This document shows, piece after piece, positions 36,555-43,604 of a stretch of 59,210 nt of DNA. The stretch spans positions 1 to 59,210 of the forward strand of contig JEMY01000028.1 of the NCBI GenBank assembly GCA_000585075.1. Reading direction: 5' to 3'. The stretch comes from Candidatus Accumulibacter regalis. Lineage in GTDB: Bacteria > Pseudomonadota > Gammaproteobacteria > Burkholderiales > Rhodocyclaceae. The position numbers were made by a program, and so were the translations under genes. The notes under the pieces were generated by a model, which was not told the origin of the DNA, ran no database searches, and worked only from the letters and a program-made list of their open reading frames with translations. Numbering within the stretch: the stretch's first letter is position 1; each line of letters opens with the position of its first letter.

Positions 36555-37379
36555 TCAGGCTTTCAACTGGCGCAGGCCATCGGCCAGCAGCCACAGGGCG
36601 CGATTCAGGCGCACGCTTTGGTCGATGCCCTGCACGGGCCGGGTGGTCTGGCGGCGACCATTCGCGGCGCGGGCGGACAGGCCGCCTTTGGTCAAGTTCT
36701 CCTGCGTGCGGTTGAACACGCTCCACAGGTCGCGGCGGTCGTCGTCATGGCGGCGCGGCATCAGGATTTGCGATTCCGTGATGGGCGCGGGCTTGTCTTC
36801 GTCGTACTTCAACGCCAGCGCAGCGCGGGCGAACACTTCCGATTCCCCGGCGTCCAGCGTGATGGCGCACATGGCATCGCGGGATTCCTGCGCCCGATCG
36901 AAGCCGTGCAGGACTTCGTAAGCGCCTTCGATGACGTGCCCGGCTACGTCGCCCTTGTGCGGCACGCGCACGTCGGCCACGGTGTCGCCGCAGACAAGGC
37001 CATTGCTGCAAACGAAGCGGAACATCCCGGCCAGCATCTGATAGCTGCTGGTGCCGTCATGGGAGTTCAGCAGGATGATTTCGTTGGCCTCGCGGCCGTT
37101 GATCTGGCTGGCGTGGCGCAGCCGGATCATGTGCTTGGTGTAGTCGCGGCGGTCGTCGTGGCGCACGCGGGTTTGCGTCACCATGAAAGGCTCGAAGCCT
37201 TCCCCGCGCAGTTCTTGCAGCACAGTCGCGGTGGGGATGTAGCTGTACCGCTCGGAGCGGCTTTCGTGCGGGGCGTCCGCGAAAATGGACGGGGCCACGG
37301 CGCGGATTTGTTCATCCGACAAGGGATAGTCGGAACGCAGCACCGGCGAACGGGAAGCGAAACGGGATGCGAGTTGCAT
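36555..37379 (-). CDS. DUF932 protein of Tn4371-type ICEs
   Basis: A 274-residue protein with YPLSDEQIRAVAPSIFADAP, TKHMIRLRHASQINGREANE, HDGTSSYQMLAGMFRFVCSNGLVC and a conserved C-terminal VQGIDQSVRLNRALWLLADG. This is the DUF932 family, phage/plasmid-like and of unknown function, nearly always present in Tn4371 elements near parB. I placed the start at 37379. It is followed after 78 bases by the parB start on the same strand. Confidence 0.85.
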   Translation of the reverse strand: MQLASRFASRSPVLRSDYPLSDEQIRAVAPSIFADAPHESRSERYSYIPTATVLQELRGEGFEPFMVTQTRVRHDDRRDYTKHMIRLRHASQINGREANEIILLNSHDGTSSYQMLAGMFRFVCSNGLVCGDTVADVRVPHKGDVAGHVIEGAYEVLHGFDRAQESRDAMCAITLDAGESEVFARAALALKYDEDKPAPITESQILMPRRHDDDRRDLWSVFNRTQENLTKGGLSARAANGRRQTTRPVQGIDQSVRLNRALWLLADGLRQLKA

Positions 37380-38154
37380 GGTCTTTCTCCTGACAAAAAG
37401 AGGTTTGCTGTTCACACCGCACACCGGATTCCTAGATTCGGAGCCCAGCCTTTCGGCTGTTTGGTGCGGTCGGCACGAGGAACCCGGTTGGCCCTGTTGC
37501 CACCGTCTTTCCTGAGTTCATCGCCCGCGACGGTCAGGAGCGCGCGGACGGGGGCCGTCAAGGAGGAAAGCGCAGGGTTGGTGCGGCCCGCAGGCGAAGC
37601 CGAGGACACGGCCCTGCGCGCCTTGACGGCACACGGCCGCGGGCTACAGTCGCGGACAAGGTGATGGAGTCAGGGAAGACGGCTGGACATGGCAACGGCC
37701 ATCCCACACGCCGACCGCACGGCAAGCGAAGCGCGCAGGCCCGAAGCTGGAAGCCGGGCCGGAGGCGTCAGCCGAGCGGAGCGAGGGAACGATGGAAGCC
37801 CGTCAGGGGCGAGACGCCGCAGGCGGCTCGATGCGCCACGCGCACGACAGCGCGACCGGCCATGCTTCTTGGCCGGGGACGCACAGCCTTCAAGGCTCGA
37901 TGCACAAGCTCATGCGCCAGTCATCGGGAAACAGGTTCGACAGCGACTACTGTGGTCTGGCCGATCCGGCGCAGCCGGTTCGGCGGCATCGAGGGGCGCC
38001 AAGCATCGCGCGGCGGGGATAGCCCGCAGGGCTTTCCCCTGGAGGCAAGCGAAGCGCGCAGCGCACCAGGCGCGAAGGTATCGGCAACGGGCGCAGCAGA
38101 AAAAAAGGTGCGCCGCCCCCGCAGGAACGACGCACCGAAGGCAGCGCGGCGCGA
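37380..38154. repeat. 775-base non-coding gap holding dispersed repeat, copy 2
   Basis: No gene is supported here. Bases 37959-38079 repeat 33440-33562 almost perfectly and in the same direction. Bases 37725-37860 resemble parts of the gaps at 39535-39640 and 45415-45530 (AAGCGNAGCGCGCAGGCC, GGCGTCAG). The ICE therefore carries several families of repeated intergenic DNA, and the GC-rich surroundings cause many false reading frames. Confidence 0.65.
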
Positions 38155-38547
38155 TCAGTTCGCCGCCGGCGCCGTCATCGACTGCAACTGGTCGATCACG
38201 CCAGGCTCAACGAACACGCAAGCCTGCTCGTCCGCGATCGGCACGTTGAACACCTGCGCGAACACCGTGCGCCGCAGATGGGCCAGGCGGCCCGTGCGAT
38301 ATGCCTGCTCGGGCTTCATGCGGCCACCGGCCTGCGAGCCGCTGCGCTGCGGATCGCATTCGACCAGCGCGACAAAGCCGTCGTCGGACAGTTTCTGATG
38401 CTCGGGGCAAAGCCCCCAGCCGGTTGCCGTATGGCGCTCCATGCTCGCGCGCAGGCGCTTGTCCAACAGGACGGCGCCGGTATCGAACGCTGTGCCGCAG
38501 ACCAAGCAAACGTGCTGTTCGAGGGAAACGTGTGATTTGTCGTGCAT
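38155..38547 (-). CDS. Zinc-ribbon-like hypothetical ICE protein
   Basis: The 130-residue protein begins MHDKSHVSLEQHVCLVCGTAFDTG; Cys pairs VCLVCG and later GLCPEH could bind zinc. The rest (RMKPEQAYRTGRLAHLRRTV) is helical. It is a conserved small protein of this kind of ICE with no known function. Its upstream region is a repeated, structured leader (38555-38712), shared with the radC-like gene. Confidence 0.7.
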   Translation of the reverse strand: MHDKSHVSLEQHVCLVCGTAFDTGAVLLDKRLRASMERHTATGWGLCPEHQKLSDDGFVALVECDPQRSGSQAGGRMKPEQAYRTGRLAHLRRTVFAQVFNVPIADEQACVFVEPGVIDQLQSMTAPAAN

Positions 38548-38554
38548 GACTGTT

Positions 38555-38712
38555 CTCCGGTTGCACGGGCGGAATTGCCCGGAACCGTCGCCAGCACGGC
38601 GCAGCGCAGCAGTCAGGGGTCAAGGACGGCCACGGGCCGCAAGCGTGCTGGCACGCGCCGCCCTTGACGGCGAGAACGCCGTGATACGGTGAAGGGACAC
38701 AGCAAGACCGCC
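38555..38712 (-). promoter_or_regulatory. Structured repeated leader, copy 1
   Basis: This 158-base block begins directly upstream of the zinc-ribbon-like gene and is repeated at 39342-39502 and 45261-45395. On the - strand it contains a hairpin ACGGCG-TTCT-CGCCGT and a second, GGGC-AATTCC-GCCC, then the ribosome site CCGGAG before the start. A shared promoter plus structured 5' leader is the best reading; a protein binding site is also possible. Confidence 0.6.
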
Positions 38713-38824
38713 CCCAACCCGACACCACCACACCTGTTTTTGGCAAGTGCGTAGCACGCGCAGGCCCGCGAGGGCCGGAGTTGCGCCGCCGGGCGCAGCA
38801 AAAAGGGGGCCGAAGCCCCCTCAG

Positions 38825-39334
38825 TCAAATCAGGCCGCGTTCGGCGAAGGACGTGGTGCTGCCGCCCGCCACGACGATGTGATCCAGCGTGCGGACGTCC
38901 ACCAACGCCAGCGCCTCCTTGAGTCGCTGGGTCAGCACCTTGTCGGCGCCGCTCGGCTCGGGATTTCCGCTCGGGTGGTTGTGCGAAACGATGACCGCCG
39001 CCGCATTGAGCCGCAGCGCCTCCTTGACCAGCTCGCGCGGATACACCGATGCGCTGTCGATGGTGCCGCGGAACATCTCCGCGTACTCGATCAGGCGATG
39101 CTGCGTATCGAGGAACAGCACCGCGAACACTTCGTGCTCGAAGCCAGCCAGCTTGGCGCGCAGGTACTCCTTGACTGCCGCCGGCGAACTGAACGAGGCA
39201 CCACGCTGCATCTTCTGCTCGATGGCGTGGCGCGCGGCCTCCAAAATCTGGTCTGCCGTCGCCAGCAGGTAGCGGCCCTGTGCGTCACGCACCATCAGCG
39301 AGGCATCGAACGAGGAAAAGGACAGTTGCGACAT
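38825..39334 (-). CDS. RadC-like JAB-domain protein
   Basis: The 169-residue protein has the JAB/MPN metal motif SHNHPSGNPEPSGAD near residue 128, with an upstream Glu in FEHEVFAVLFLD. RadC-family JAB proteins are typical of mobile elements and may have peptidase or deubiquitinase-like chemistry; a DNA-repair role is doubtful. The N-terminal RadC HhH part is missing, as usual for the short ICE versions. It starts at 39334, behind leader copy 2. Confidence 0.9.
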   Translation of the reverse strand: MSQLSFSSFDASLMVRDAQGRYLLATADQILEAARHAIEQKMQRGASFSSPAAVKEYLRAKLAGFEHEVFAVLFLDTQHRLIEYAEMFRGTIDSASVYPRELVKEALRLNAAAVIVSHNHPSGNPEPSGADKVLTQRLKEALALVDVRTLDHIVVAGGSTTSFAERGLI

Positions 39335-39341
39335 GATCGTG

Positions 39342-39502
39342 CTCCGGTTGCTCGGGCGGAATTGCCCGGAACCGTGGCCAGCACGGCGCAGCGCAAGCAG
39401 TCAGGGGTCGCAGACGGCCGCCAGGACGCAAGCGCGCACAAGCGCGCGCCGCCCTTGACGGCGAGAACGCCGTGATACGGTGAAGGGAACAGCAAGACCG
39501 CC
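39342..39502 (-). promoter_or_regulatory. Structured repeated leader, copy 2
   Basis: This block is upstream of the radC-like gene and matches 38555-38712 in order and hairpins, including CCGGTT, GGGCAATTCC and ACGGCGTTCTCGCCGT on the - strand. Conservation covers both the hairpins and the ribosome site, which points to a shared regulator or leader function. Confidence 0.6.
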
Positions 39503-39688
39503 CACACCCCGCCCACTGCACACAGTCGGCTTTTGGGGCAAGCGGAGCGCGCAGGCCCTCAAGGGCCGGAGGCGTCAGGGATCAAGCCGGATGGCCGCGA
39601 TTCGGCACGAAGCGCGGGGCGCAGCCCGCGAGCCCGACGGCGGTACGCCGGTACGCCGGGACGCCATGCAGTTCTGCCTACTGATGAC

Positions 39689-39725
39689 TTGCACAATGAT
39701 TCAATAAATGTTGTATTATCGAATA
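39689..39725 (+). promoter_or_regulatory. Arsenic operon promoter and ArsR operator
   Basis: ATTCAATAA at 39699-39707 and TTATCGAAT at 39716-39724 form an imperfect dyad with 8 of 9 bases matching and an 8-base spacer, like an ArsR box. A -35-like TTGCAC is at 39689-39694 and a -10-like TATTAT at 39714-39719. The arsR ATG at 39726 is so close that the mRNA may be leaderless. ArsR would leave the dyad when arsenite binds. Confidence 0.65.
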
Positions 39726-40055
39726 ATGAACGAGACCCAAGCTGTTTCCGCCCTGAGTGCCTTGGCCCATGCCCAGCGTCTGCGCGTGTTCCGCGCCCTG
39801 GTCGTCGCCGGCCCCGAGGGTTTGACGCCCAGCATCCTGGCCGACCAGCTCGACGTGGCCCGCAACACCCTGTCCTTCCATCTGAAGGAGCTGGCGCACG
39901 CCGGCCTCGTCACGATCGAGCAGCAGGGCCGCAACCTGATCTACCGCGCCGAGTACAGCCGCATGAACGGCCTGATCGGCTACCTGACCGAGCACTGCTG
40001 CCAGGGCGGCGTGTGCGAGGTCAGCCCGTCTTCCGCCATCTGCACCACCTGCTGA
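39726..40055 (+). CDS. arsR: ArsR arsenite-responsive repressor
   Basis: A 109-residue winged-helix repressor starting MNETQAVSALSALAHAQRLR. The recognition part is TPSILADQLDVARNTLSFHL. The C-terminal tail carries several cysteines (EHCCQGGVCEV and ICTTC), likely to bind As(III). It opens the rightward arsenic operon, with a dyad just upstream at 39699-39724. No good ribosome site precedes the start, so the transcript may be leaderless. Confidence 0.93.
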   Translation: MNETQAVSALSALAHAQRLRVFRALVVAGPEGLTPSILADQLDVARNTLSFHLKELAHAGLVTIEQQGRNLIYRAEYSRMNGLIGYLTEHCCQGGVCEVSPSSAICTTC

Positions 40056-40066
40056 AAGGACTTCCC

Positions 40067-40528
40067 ATGAAACGCTTCCACGTCCACCTGAACGTCGATG
40101 ACCTGAACCGCAGCATCGGCTTCTATTCCCAACTGTTCGCCGCGCAGCCCGCGCGCACCGAGAGCGACTACGCGAAGTGGATGCTCGAAGACCCGCCGGT
40201 CAACTTCGCCATCTCCACGCGCGGCGGCAAGCCGGGCATCGACCACCTGGGCATCCAGACCGACGATGCCGAGGAACTGGCTGGCCTGAAGGCCCGCGCG
40301 CAGGCCGCCGACATGGCACTGCTCGACGAAGGCACCACGACCTGCTGCTACGCGCGCAGCGAGAAGCACTGGATCACCGACCCGCAAGGTGTGGCCTGGG
40401 AGCATTTCCACACGCTGGGCAACATCCCCGTCTTCAACGAAGCATCCCAGCCCGCAAGCGGCGCCGCTGCGGCGTGCTGCGCGCCAAGCGATGGCCGCGC
40501 CGCGAAGCCCGCTGCATCTTGCTGCTGA
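40067..40528 (+). CDS. arsI: ArsI-like organoarsenical C-As lyase (VOC family)
   Basis: A 153-residue vicinal-oxygen-chelate protein with RFHVHLNVDDLNRSIGFY, GIDHLGIQTDD and WEHFHTLG, giving the metal ligands His, His and Glu. It has the adjacent cysteine pair TTCCYA typical of ArsI, which demethylates trivalent methylarsenicals. The Cys-rich tail (AACCAPS and SCC) is an extra. The gene is 11 bases after arsR. CadI-like cadmium protein is an alternative name for the same family. Confidence 0.85.
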   Translation: MKRFHVHLNVDDLNRSIGFYSQLFAAQPARTESDYAKWMLEDPPVNFAISTRGGKPGIDHLGIQTDDAEELAGLKARAQAADMALLDEGTTTCCYARSEKHWITDPQGVAWEHFHTLGNIPVFNEASQPASGAAAACCAPSDGRAAKPAASCC

Positions 40529-40540
40529 CGCGAGGCACGC

Positions 40541-41038
40541 ATGACGACTGAAGCCACCTACAACGCGCTGTTCATCTGCACGGGCAATTCGGCGCGTTCG
40601 ATCCTCGCCGAAGGCATCCTCAACGAGCTGGGCAAGGGCCGGTTTCACGCCTGGTCGGCGGGCAGCCATCCCAAGGGCGAAGTCCATCCGCTGGCGCTCG
40701 CCACGCTGGAGCGCCTGCATCTGCCGGCGACCGGCTACCGCAGCAAGAGCTGGGACGAGTTCGTGGCGCCGGATGCGCCGGTGTTCGATTTCATCTTCAC
40801 CGTCTGCGACAACGCCGCCGGTGAGGCGTGCCCGCTGTGGCCGGGCGAGCCGGTATCGGCCCATTGGGGCGTGCCCGACCCAGCGGCCGTCGAAGGCACG
40901 GAGGAACAGCAGCGCAAAGCGTTCACGGACGCCGCGATCACGCTGCGCCGGCGCATCGAGCTGTTCCTGTCGCTGCCCCTGAAAAGTCTCGATGCCATGT
41001 CCTTGCAGCGCGAGCTGCGCGACATTGGCCGCCAGTGA
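40541..41038 (+). CDS. arsC: ArsC, thioredoxin-coupled arsenate reductase
   Basis: The 165-residue product has the low-molecular-weight phosphatase loop FICTGNSARSILAEGILN and later Cys in TVCDNAAGEACPLWPG, which form the disulphide relay of ArsC from the LMW-PTP type. It converts arsenate to arsenite, which the Acr3 pump exports. It lies 12 bases after arsI and 10 before acr3. Confidence 0.92.
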   Translation: MTTEATYNALFICTGNSARSILAEGILNELGKGRFHAWSAGSHPKGEVHPLALATLERLHLPATGYRSKSWDEFVAPDAPVFDFIFTVCDNAAGEACPLWPGEPVSAHWGVPDPAAVEGTEEQQRKAFTDAAITLRRRIELFLSLPLKSLDAMSLQRELRDIGRQ

Positions 41039-41048
41039 GGCCAGCACG

Positions 41049-42143
41049 ATGACCGCAGGAGCCGATACCGCCGGCCGCGCGCCGGCGGCGCCCGCCATGA
41101 GCGTCTTCGAGCGCTACCTGACCGTGTGGGTGCTGCTGTGCATCGTCGCGGGCATCGCCCTGGGCCAGCTCGCGCCCGGCGCGTTCCAGGCCGTCGGCCG
41201 CATGGAAGTGGCCCAGGTCAATCTGCCGGTCGGCCTGCTGATCTGGATCATGGTGATCCCGATGTTGCTCAAGGTGGACTTCGGCGCACTCGGCCAGGTG
41301 CGCCAGCACTGGCGCGGCATCGGCGTGACGCTGTTCGTCAACTGGGCCGTCAAGCCGTTCTCGATGGCGCTGCTGGCCTGGCTGTTCATCCGCCAGGTCT
41401 TCGCCGACTGGCTTCCGGCCGACCAGCTCGACAGCTACGTCGCCGGCCTGATCCTGCTGGCCGCCGCACCTTGCACGGCGATGGTGTTCGTCTGGAGCCG
41501 GCTGACCGGCGGCGATCCGATGTTCACTCTGTCGCAGGTGGCGCTGAACGACACCATCATGGTCTTCGCCTTTGCGCCCCTCGTCGGGCTGCTGCTCGGG
41601 TTGTCGGCCATCATCGTGCCCTGGGACACGCTGCTGACCTCGGTGGTGCTCTACATCGTCATCCCGGTCATCATCGCGCAGGTGTGGCGCCGAGCGCTGC
41701 TGCGTCAGGGCCAGGCGGCGTTCGACCGCGCGCTGGCGCGCATCGGTCCACTGTCGATCGCGGCGCTGCTGCTGACGCTGGTGCTGCTGTTCGCCTTCCA
41801 GGGCCAAGCCATCCTGCAGCAGCCGCTGGTGATCGCCATGCTGGCGGTGCCGATCCTTATCCAGGTGTTCTTCAATTCCGGCCTGGCCTACTGGCTCAAC
41901 CGCAAGGTTGGCGAGAAGCACAGCATTGCCGGCCCCTCGGCGCTGATCGGCGCGAGCAACTTCTTCGAGTTGGCCGTGGCAGCGGCCATCAGCCTGTTCG
42001 GCTTCCACTCCGGCGCTGCGCTGGCCACCGTGGTCGGCGTGCTGATCGAGGTGCCGGTGATGCTGCTGGTCGTGCGCCTGGTCAACCGATCTCGTGGCTG
42101 GTACGAACAGGCCCCGCGCAACGCAGCGAGACATCCGGCATGA
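41049..42143 (+). CDS. acr3: Acr3-type arsenite efflux permease
   Basis: The 364-residue membrane protein has about ten hydrophobic segments (VWVLLCIVAGIALGQLA, VGLLIWIMVIPMLL and others). The conserved LAAAPCTAMVFVWSRLTGGD contains the Cys of the Acr3 family. The start at 41049 gives MTAGADTAGRAPAAPAMSV. It exports arsenite made by the two arsC products. The stop overlaps the next start as ATGA. Confidence 0.94.
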   Translation: MTAGADTAGRAPAAPAMSVFERYLTVWVLLCIVAGIALGQLAPGAFQAVGRMEVAQVNLPVGLLIWIMVIPMLLKVDFGALGQVRQHWRGIGVTLFVNWAVKPFSMALLAWLFIRQVFADWLPADQLDSYVAGLILLAAAPCTAMVFVWSRLTGGDPMFTLSQVALNDTIMVFAFAPLVGLLLGLSAIIVPWDTLLTSVVLYIVIPVIIAQVWRRALLRQGQAAFDRALARIGPLSIAALLLTLVLLFAFQGQAILQQPLVIAMLAVPILIQVFFNSGLAYWLNRKVGEKHSIAGPSALIGASNFFELAVAAAISLFGFHSGAALATVVGVLIEVPVMLLVVRLVNRSRGWYEQAPRNAARHPA

Positions 42144-42970
42144 GTATCGTCACGATCTATCACAACCCGGATTGCGGCACGTCGCGCAACACGCTGGCAC
42201 TGATCCGTGCAAGCGGCATCGAGCCCACGATCATCGAGTACCTGAAAGCGCCGCCTGACCGGGAAATCCTGAAGGCAATGATCGCGCGGATGGGCATGCG
42301 CGTGCGGGATGTGCTGCGCGTCAAGGGCACGCCCTACAAGGAATTGGGCCTGGACGCCATGCATTGGAGCGACGACCAGTTGATCGACCAGATGCTGGCG
42401 CACCCGATCCTCATCAATCGGCCCATCGTGGTGTCTGCGCTGGGTGTGCGGCTGTGCCGTCCTTCGGACATTGTGGTCGAGCTGTTGCCGCAGCGGCAGG
42501 CAGGCGAGATCCGCAAAGAGGACGGCACGCTGCTCCTCATAGACGCGCCAATCGCCGGCGGCGATCCCGACCTTGCCCTGGCGCTGCAGGGGGCCGGGCT
42601 TCCCACGGATGACTTGACCGAGCCGGGACGCCGATTCTTCGCCTATGTCACGGTGTCAGGGGAGCGCGTGGGCTTTGGTGGCTTCGAGCACATGGGCCAG
42701 AACGTGCTGGTGCGCTCCTTGGTGGTACTGCCGCAAGCGCGCCATCGCGGCATCGGCGGCGGCATGCTCGCGCTGCTGCTGCGCCGCGCCTTCGACGAAG
42801 GGGGGCGCGAAGCCTGGTTGCTGACCACGACGGCCGCGCCGTTCTTCGAGCGCGCGGGCTTCAAGCCGATGGAGCGTACAAGCGCACCGGCTTCAGTACT
42901 GGCGACGCGGCAGGCTGCGAACTTGTGTCCTGCCAGCGCGGCGTTGCTTAGGCGGTCGATCCATCTGTAG
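42140..42970 (+). CDS. ArsC (glutaredoxin type) fused to a GNAT domain (ArsN-like)
   Basis: The first 140 residues are a glutaredoxin-coupled arsenate reductase: TIYHNPDCGTSRNTLALIR and RPIVVSALGVRLCRPSD. Residues about 150-276 are a GNAT domain with ARHRGIGGGMLALLLRRAF and TTAAPFFERAGFKP. ArsN-type acetyltransferases act on arsinothricin, so the fusion may couple arsenate reduction and detoxification of an organoarsenical. It is the last gene of the ars operon and overlaps acr3 by four bases. This gives the operon two unrelated ArsC enzymes. Confidence 0.88.
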   Translation: MSIVTIYHNPDCGTSRNTLALIRASGIEPTIIEYLKAPPDREILKAMIARMGMRVRDVLRVKGTPYKELGLDAMHWSDDQLIDQMLAHPILINRPIVVSALGVRLCRPSDIVVELLPQRQAGEIRKEDGTLLLIDAPIAGGDPDLALALQGAGLPTDDLTEPGRRFFAYVTVSGERVGFGGFEHMGQNVLVRSLVVLPQARHRGIGGGMLALLLRRAFDEGGREAWLLTTTAAPFFERAGFKPMERTSAPASVLATRQAANLCPASAALLRRSIHL

Positions 42971-42977
42971 TGCAGAA

Positions 42978-43322
42978 GGGCGAATTTCCGAGGACACTGT
43001 CTCGGATTTCTCGGCGGGCAGCCCGTTCCCCGATTTCCGAGACAGTGCCTCGGAAATCACAGGCCGGGGGTATGCGGCGAAGAACCGCCGCATGTTCTCC
43101 AGATTGTCCGGGCTGAACCCGCGACCGAAGCGCACGGTCAGGTCGGCGGACAGCCGGGCAATCAACTGTTCGCCATATCCCGCGCGACGCTTGCCCTGTT
43201 GCTCGGCCTCCACGATGCGGCGGCCAATCTCTCAATAGCTGGCCGTCATGCCGTCGTGGATGCCGGCGTAGCCGGCAGGCAGGGGCGGCACCTTTTACTG
43301 CTTTGGGCATCCGGGCGCTCAT
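42978..43322 (-). pseudogene. Broken DUF1016 (YhcG-like) nuclease gene, N-terminal part
   Basis: The - strand starts MSARMPKAVKGAAPA at 43322, then shifts by one base: the next frame reads AGYAGIHDGMTASY, a TGA stop, then EIGRRIVEAEQQG and GRGFSPDNLENMRRFFAAYP. That is a DUF1016 N-terminal domain with a frameshift, a missing stretch after GMT and a Trp-to-stop change. The nuclease C-terminus is absent. Toward the end a linker repeat (SETVSSEIR) is encoded by the inverted repeat at 42984-43057. This gene is dead. Confidence 0.75.
42984..43057. repeat. Inverted repeat of self-palindromic arms
   Basis: ATTTCCGAGGACACTGTCTC at 42984-43003 reappears inverted at 43034-43057, with arms that are themselves palindromic (TTTCCGAG-ACAGTGC-CTCGGAAA). 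It lies in the interdomain linker of the broken DUF1016 gene and just behind the arsC-GNAT stop, where it could act as a terminator-like hairpin. Confidence 0.65.
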
Positions 43323-43604
43323 GTCGTGGCCTCCTGGGGCTGGCGCTGCCGCGCCTTCGTGATGGTCTGGCGCCGGGGGTCGCCACCAGCTCGGCCGCCT
43401 GGCGCACAGGATTGTCCTCGGTGTGGACGTAGCGCATGAACATAGCCACGGTCTTGTGCGCTGTCAGCGCCATGCCGACCTTGAGCGGCACGCCCGAATT
43501 GGCAATGTCCGTCGCCGAGCGGTGGCGGATGCCGTGGGTGCCGACCTTCGGCACACCGGCACGGTCAAGGATGCGCCGCCACGCCTGATAGTAGGAGTGG
43601 AGGC
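43246..43604 (-). pseudogene. Integrase 3' fragment cut by the IS element
   Basis: The frame encodes YYQAWRRILDRAGVPKVG, HGIRHRSATDIANSG and HKTVAMFMRYVHTED, the catalytic His-Arg and Tyr end of a tyrosine integrase. It matches 51741-51960 of the intact integrase at about 90 percent by eye, in the same orientation. Homology stops exactly at 43604, where the IS begins, so the N-terminal two thirds are lost. It is the remnant of a second integrase copy. Confidence 0.85.

Noticed and set aside
36495-37664. + strand frame of 389 codons over the DUF932 gene
   Set aside because: It is antisense to a gene with good family motifs and has no known protein pattern.
41126-42139. Frame running through acr3 into the ArsC-GNAT fusion
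   Set aside because: The first 340 codons are a shadow of acr3. The real protein begins at 42140 with MSIVTIYHNPDC.
42984-43057. CRISPR-like or small-RNA reading of the inverted repeat
   Set aside because: There are only two arms, and they lie in the linker of a broken DUF1016 gene, where such repeats are usual.
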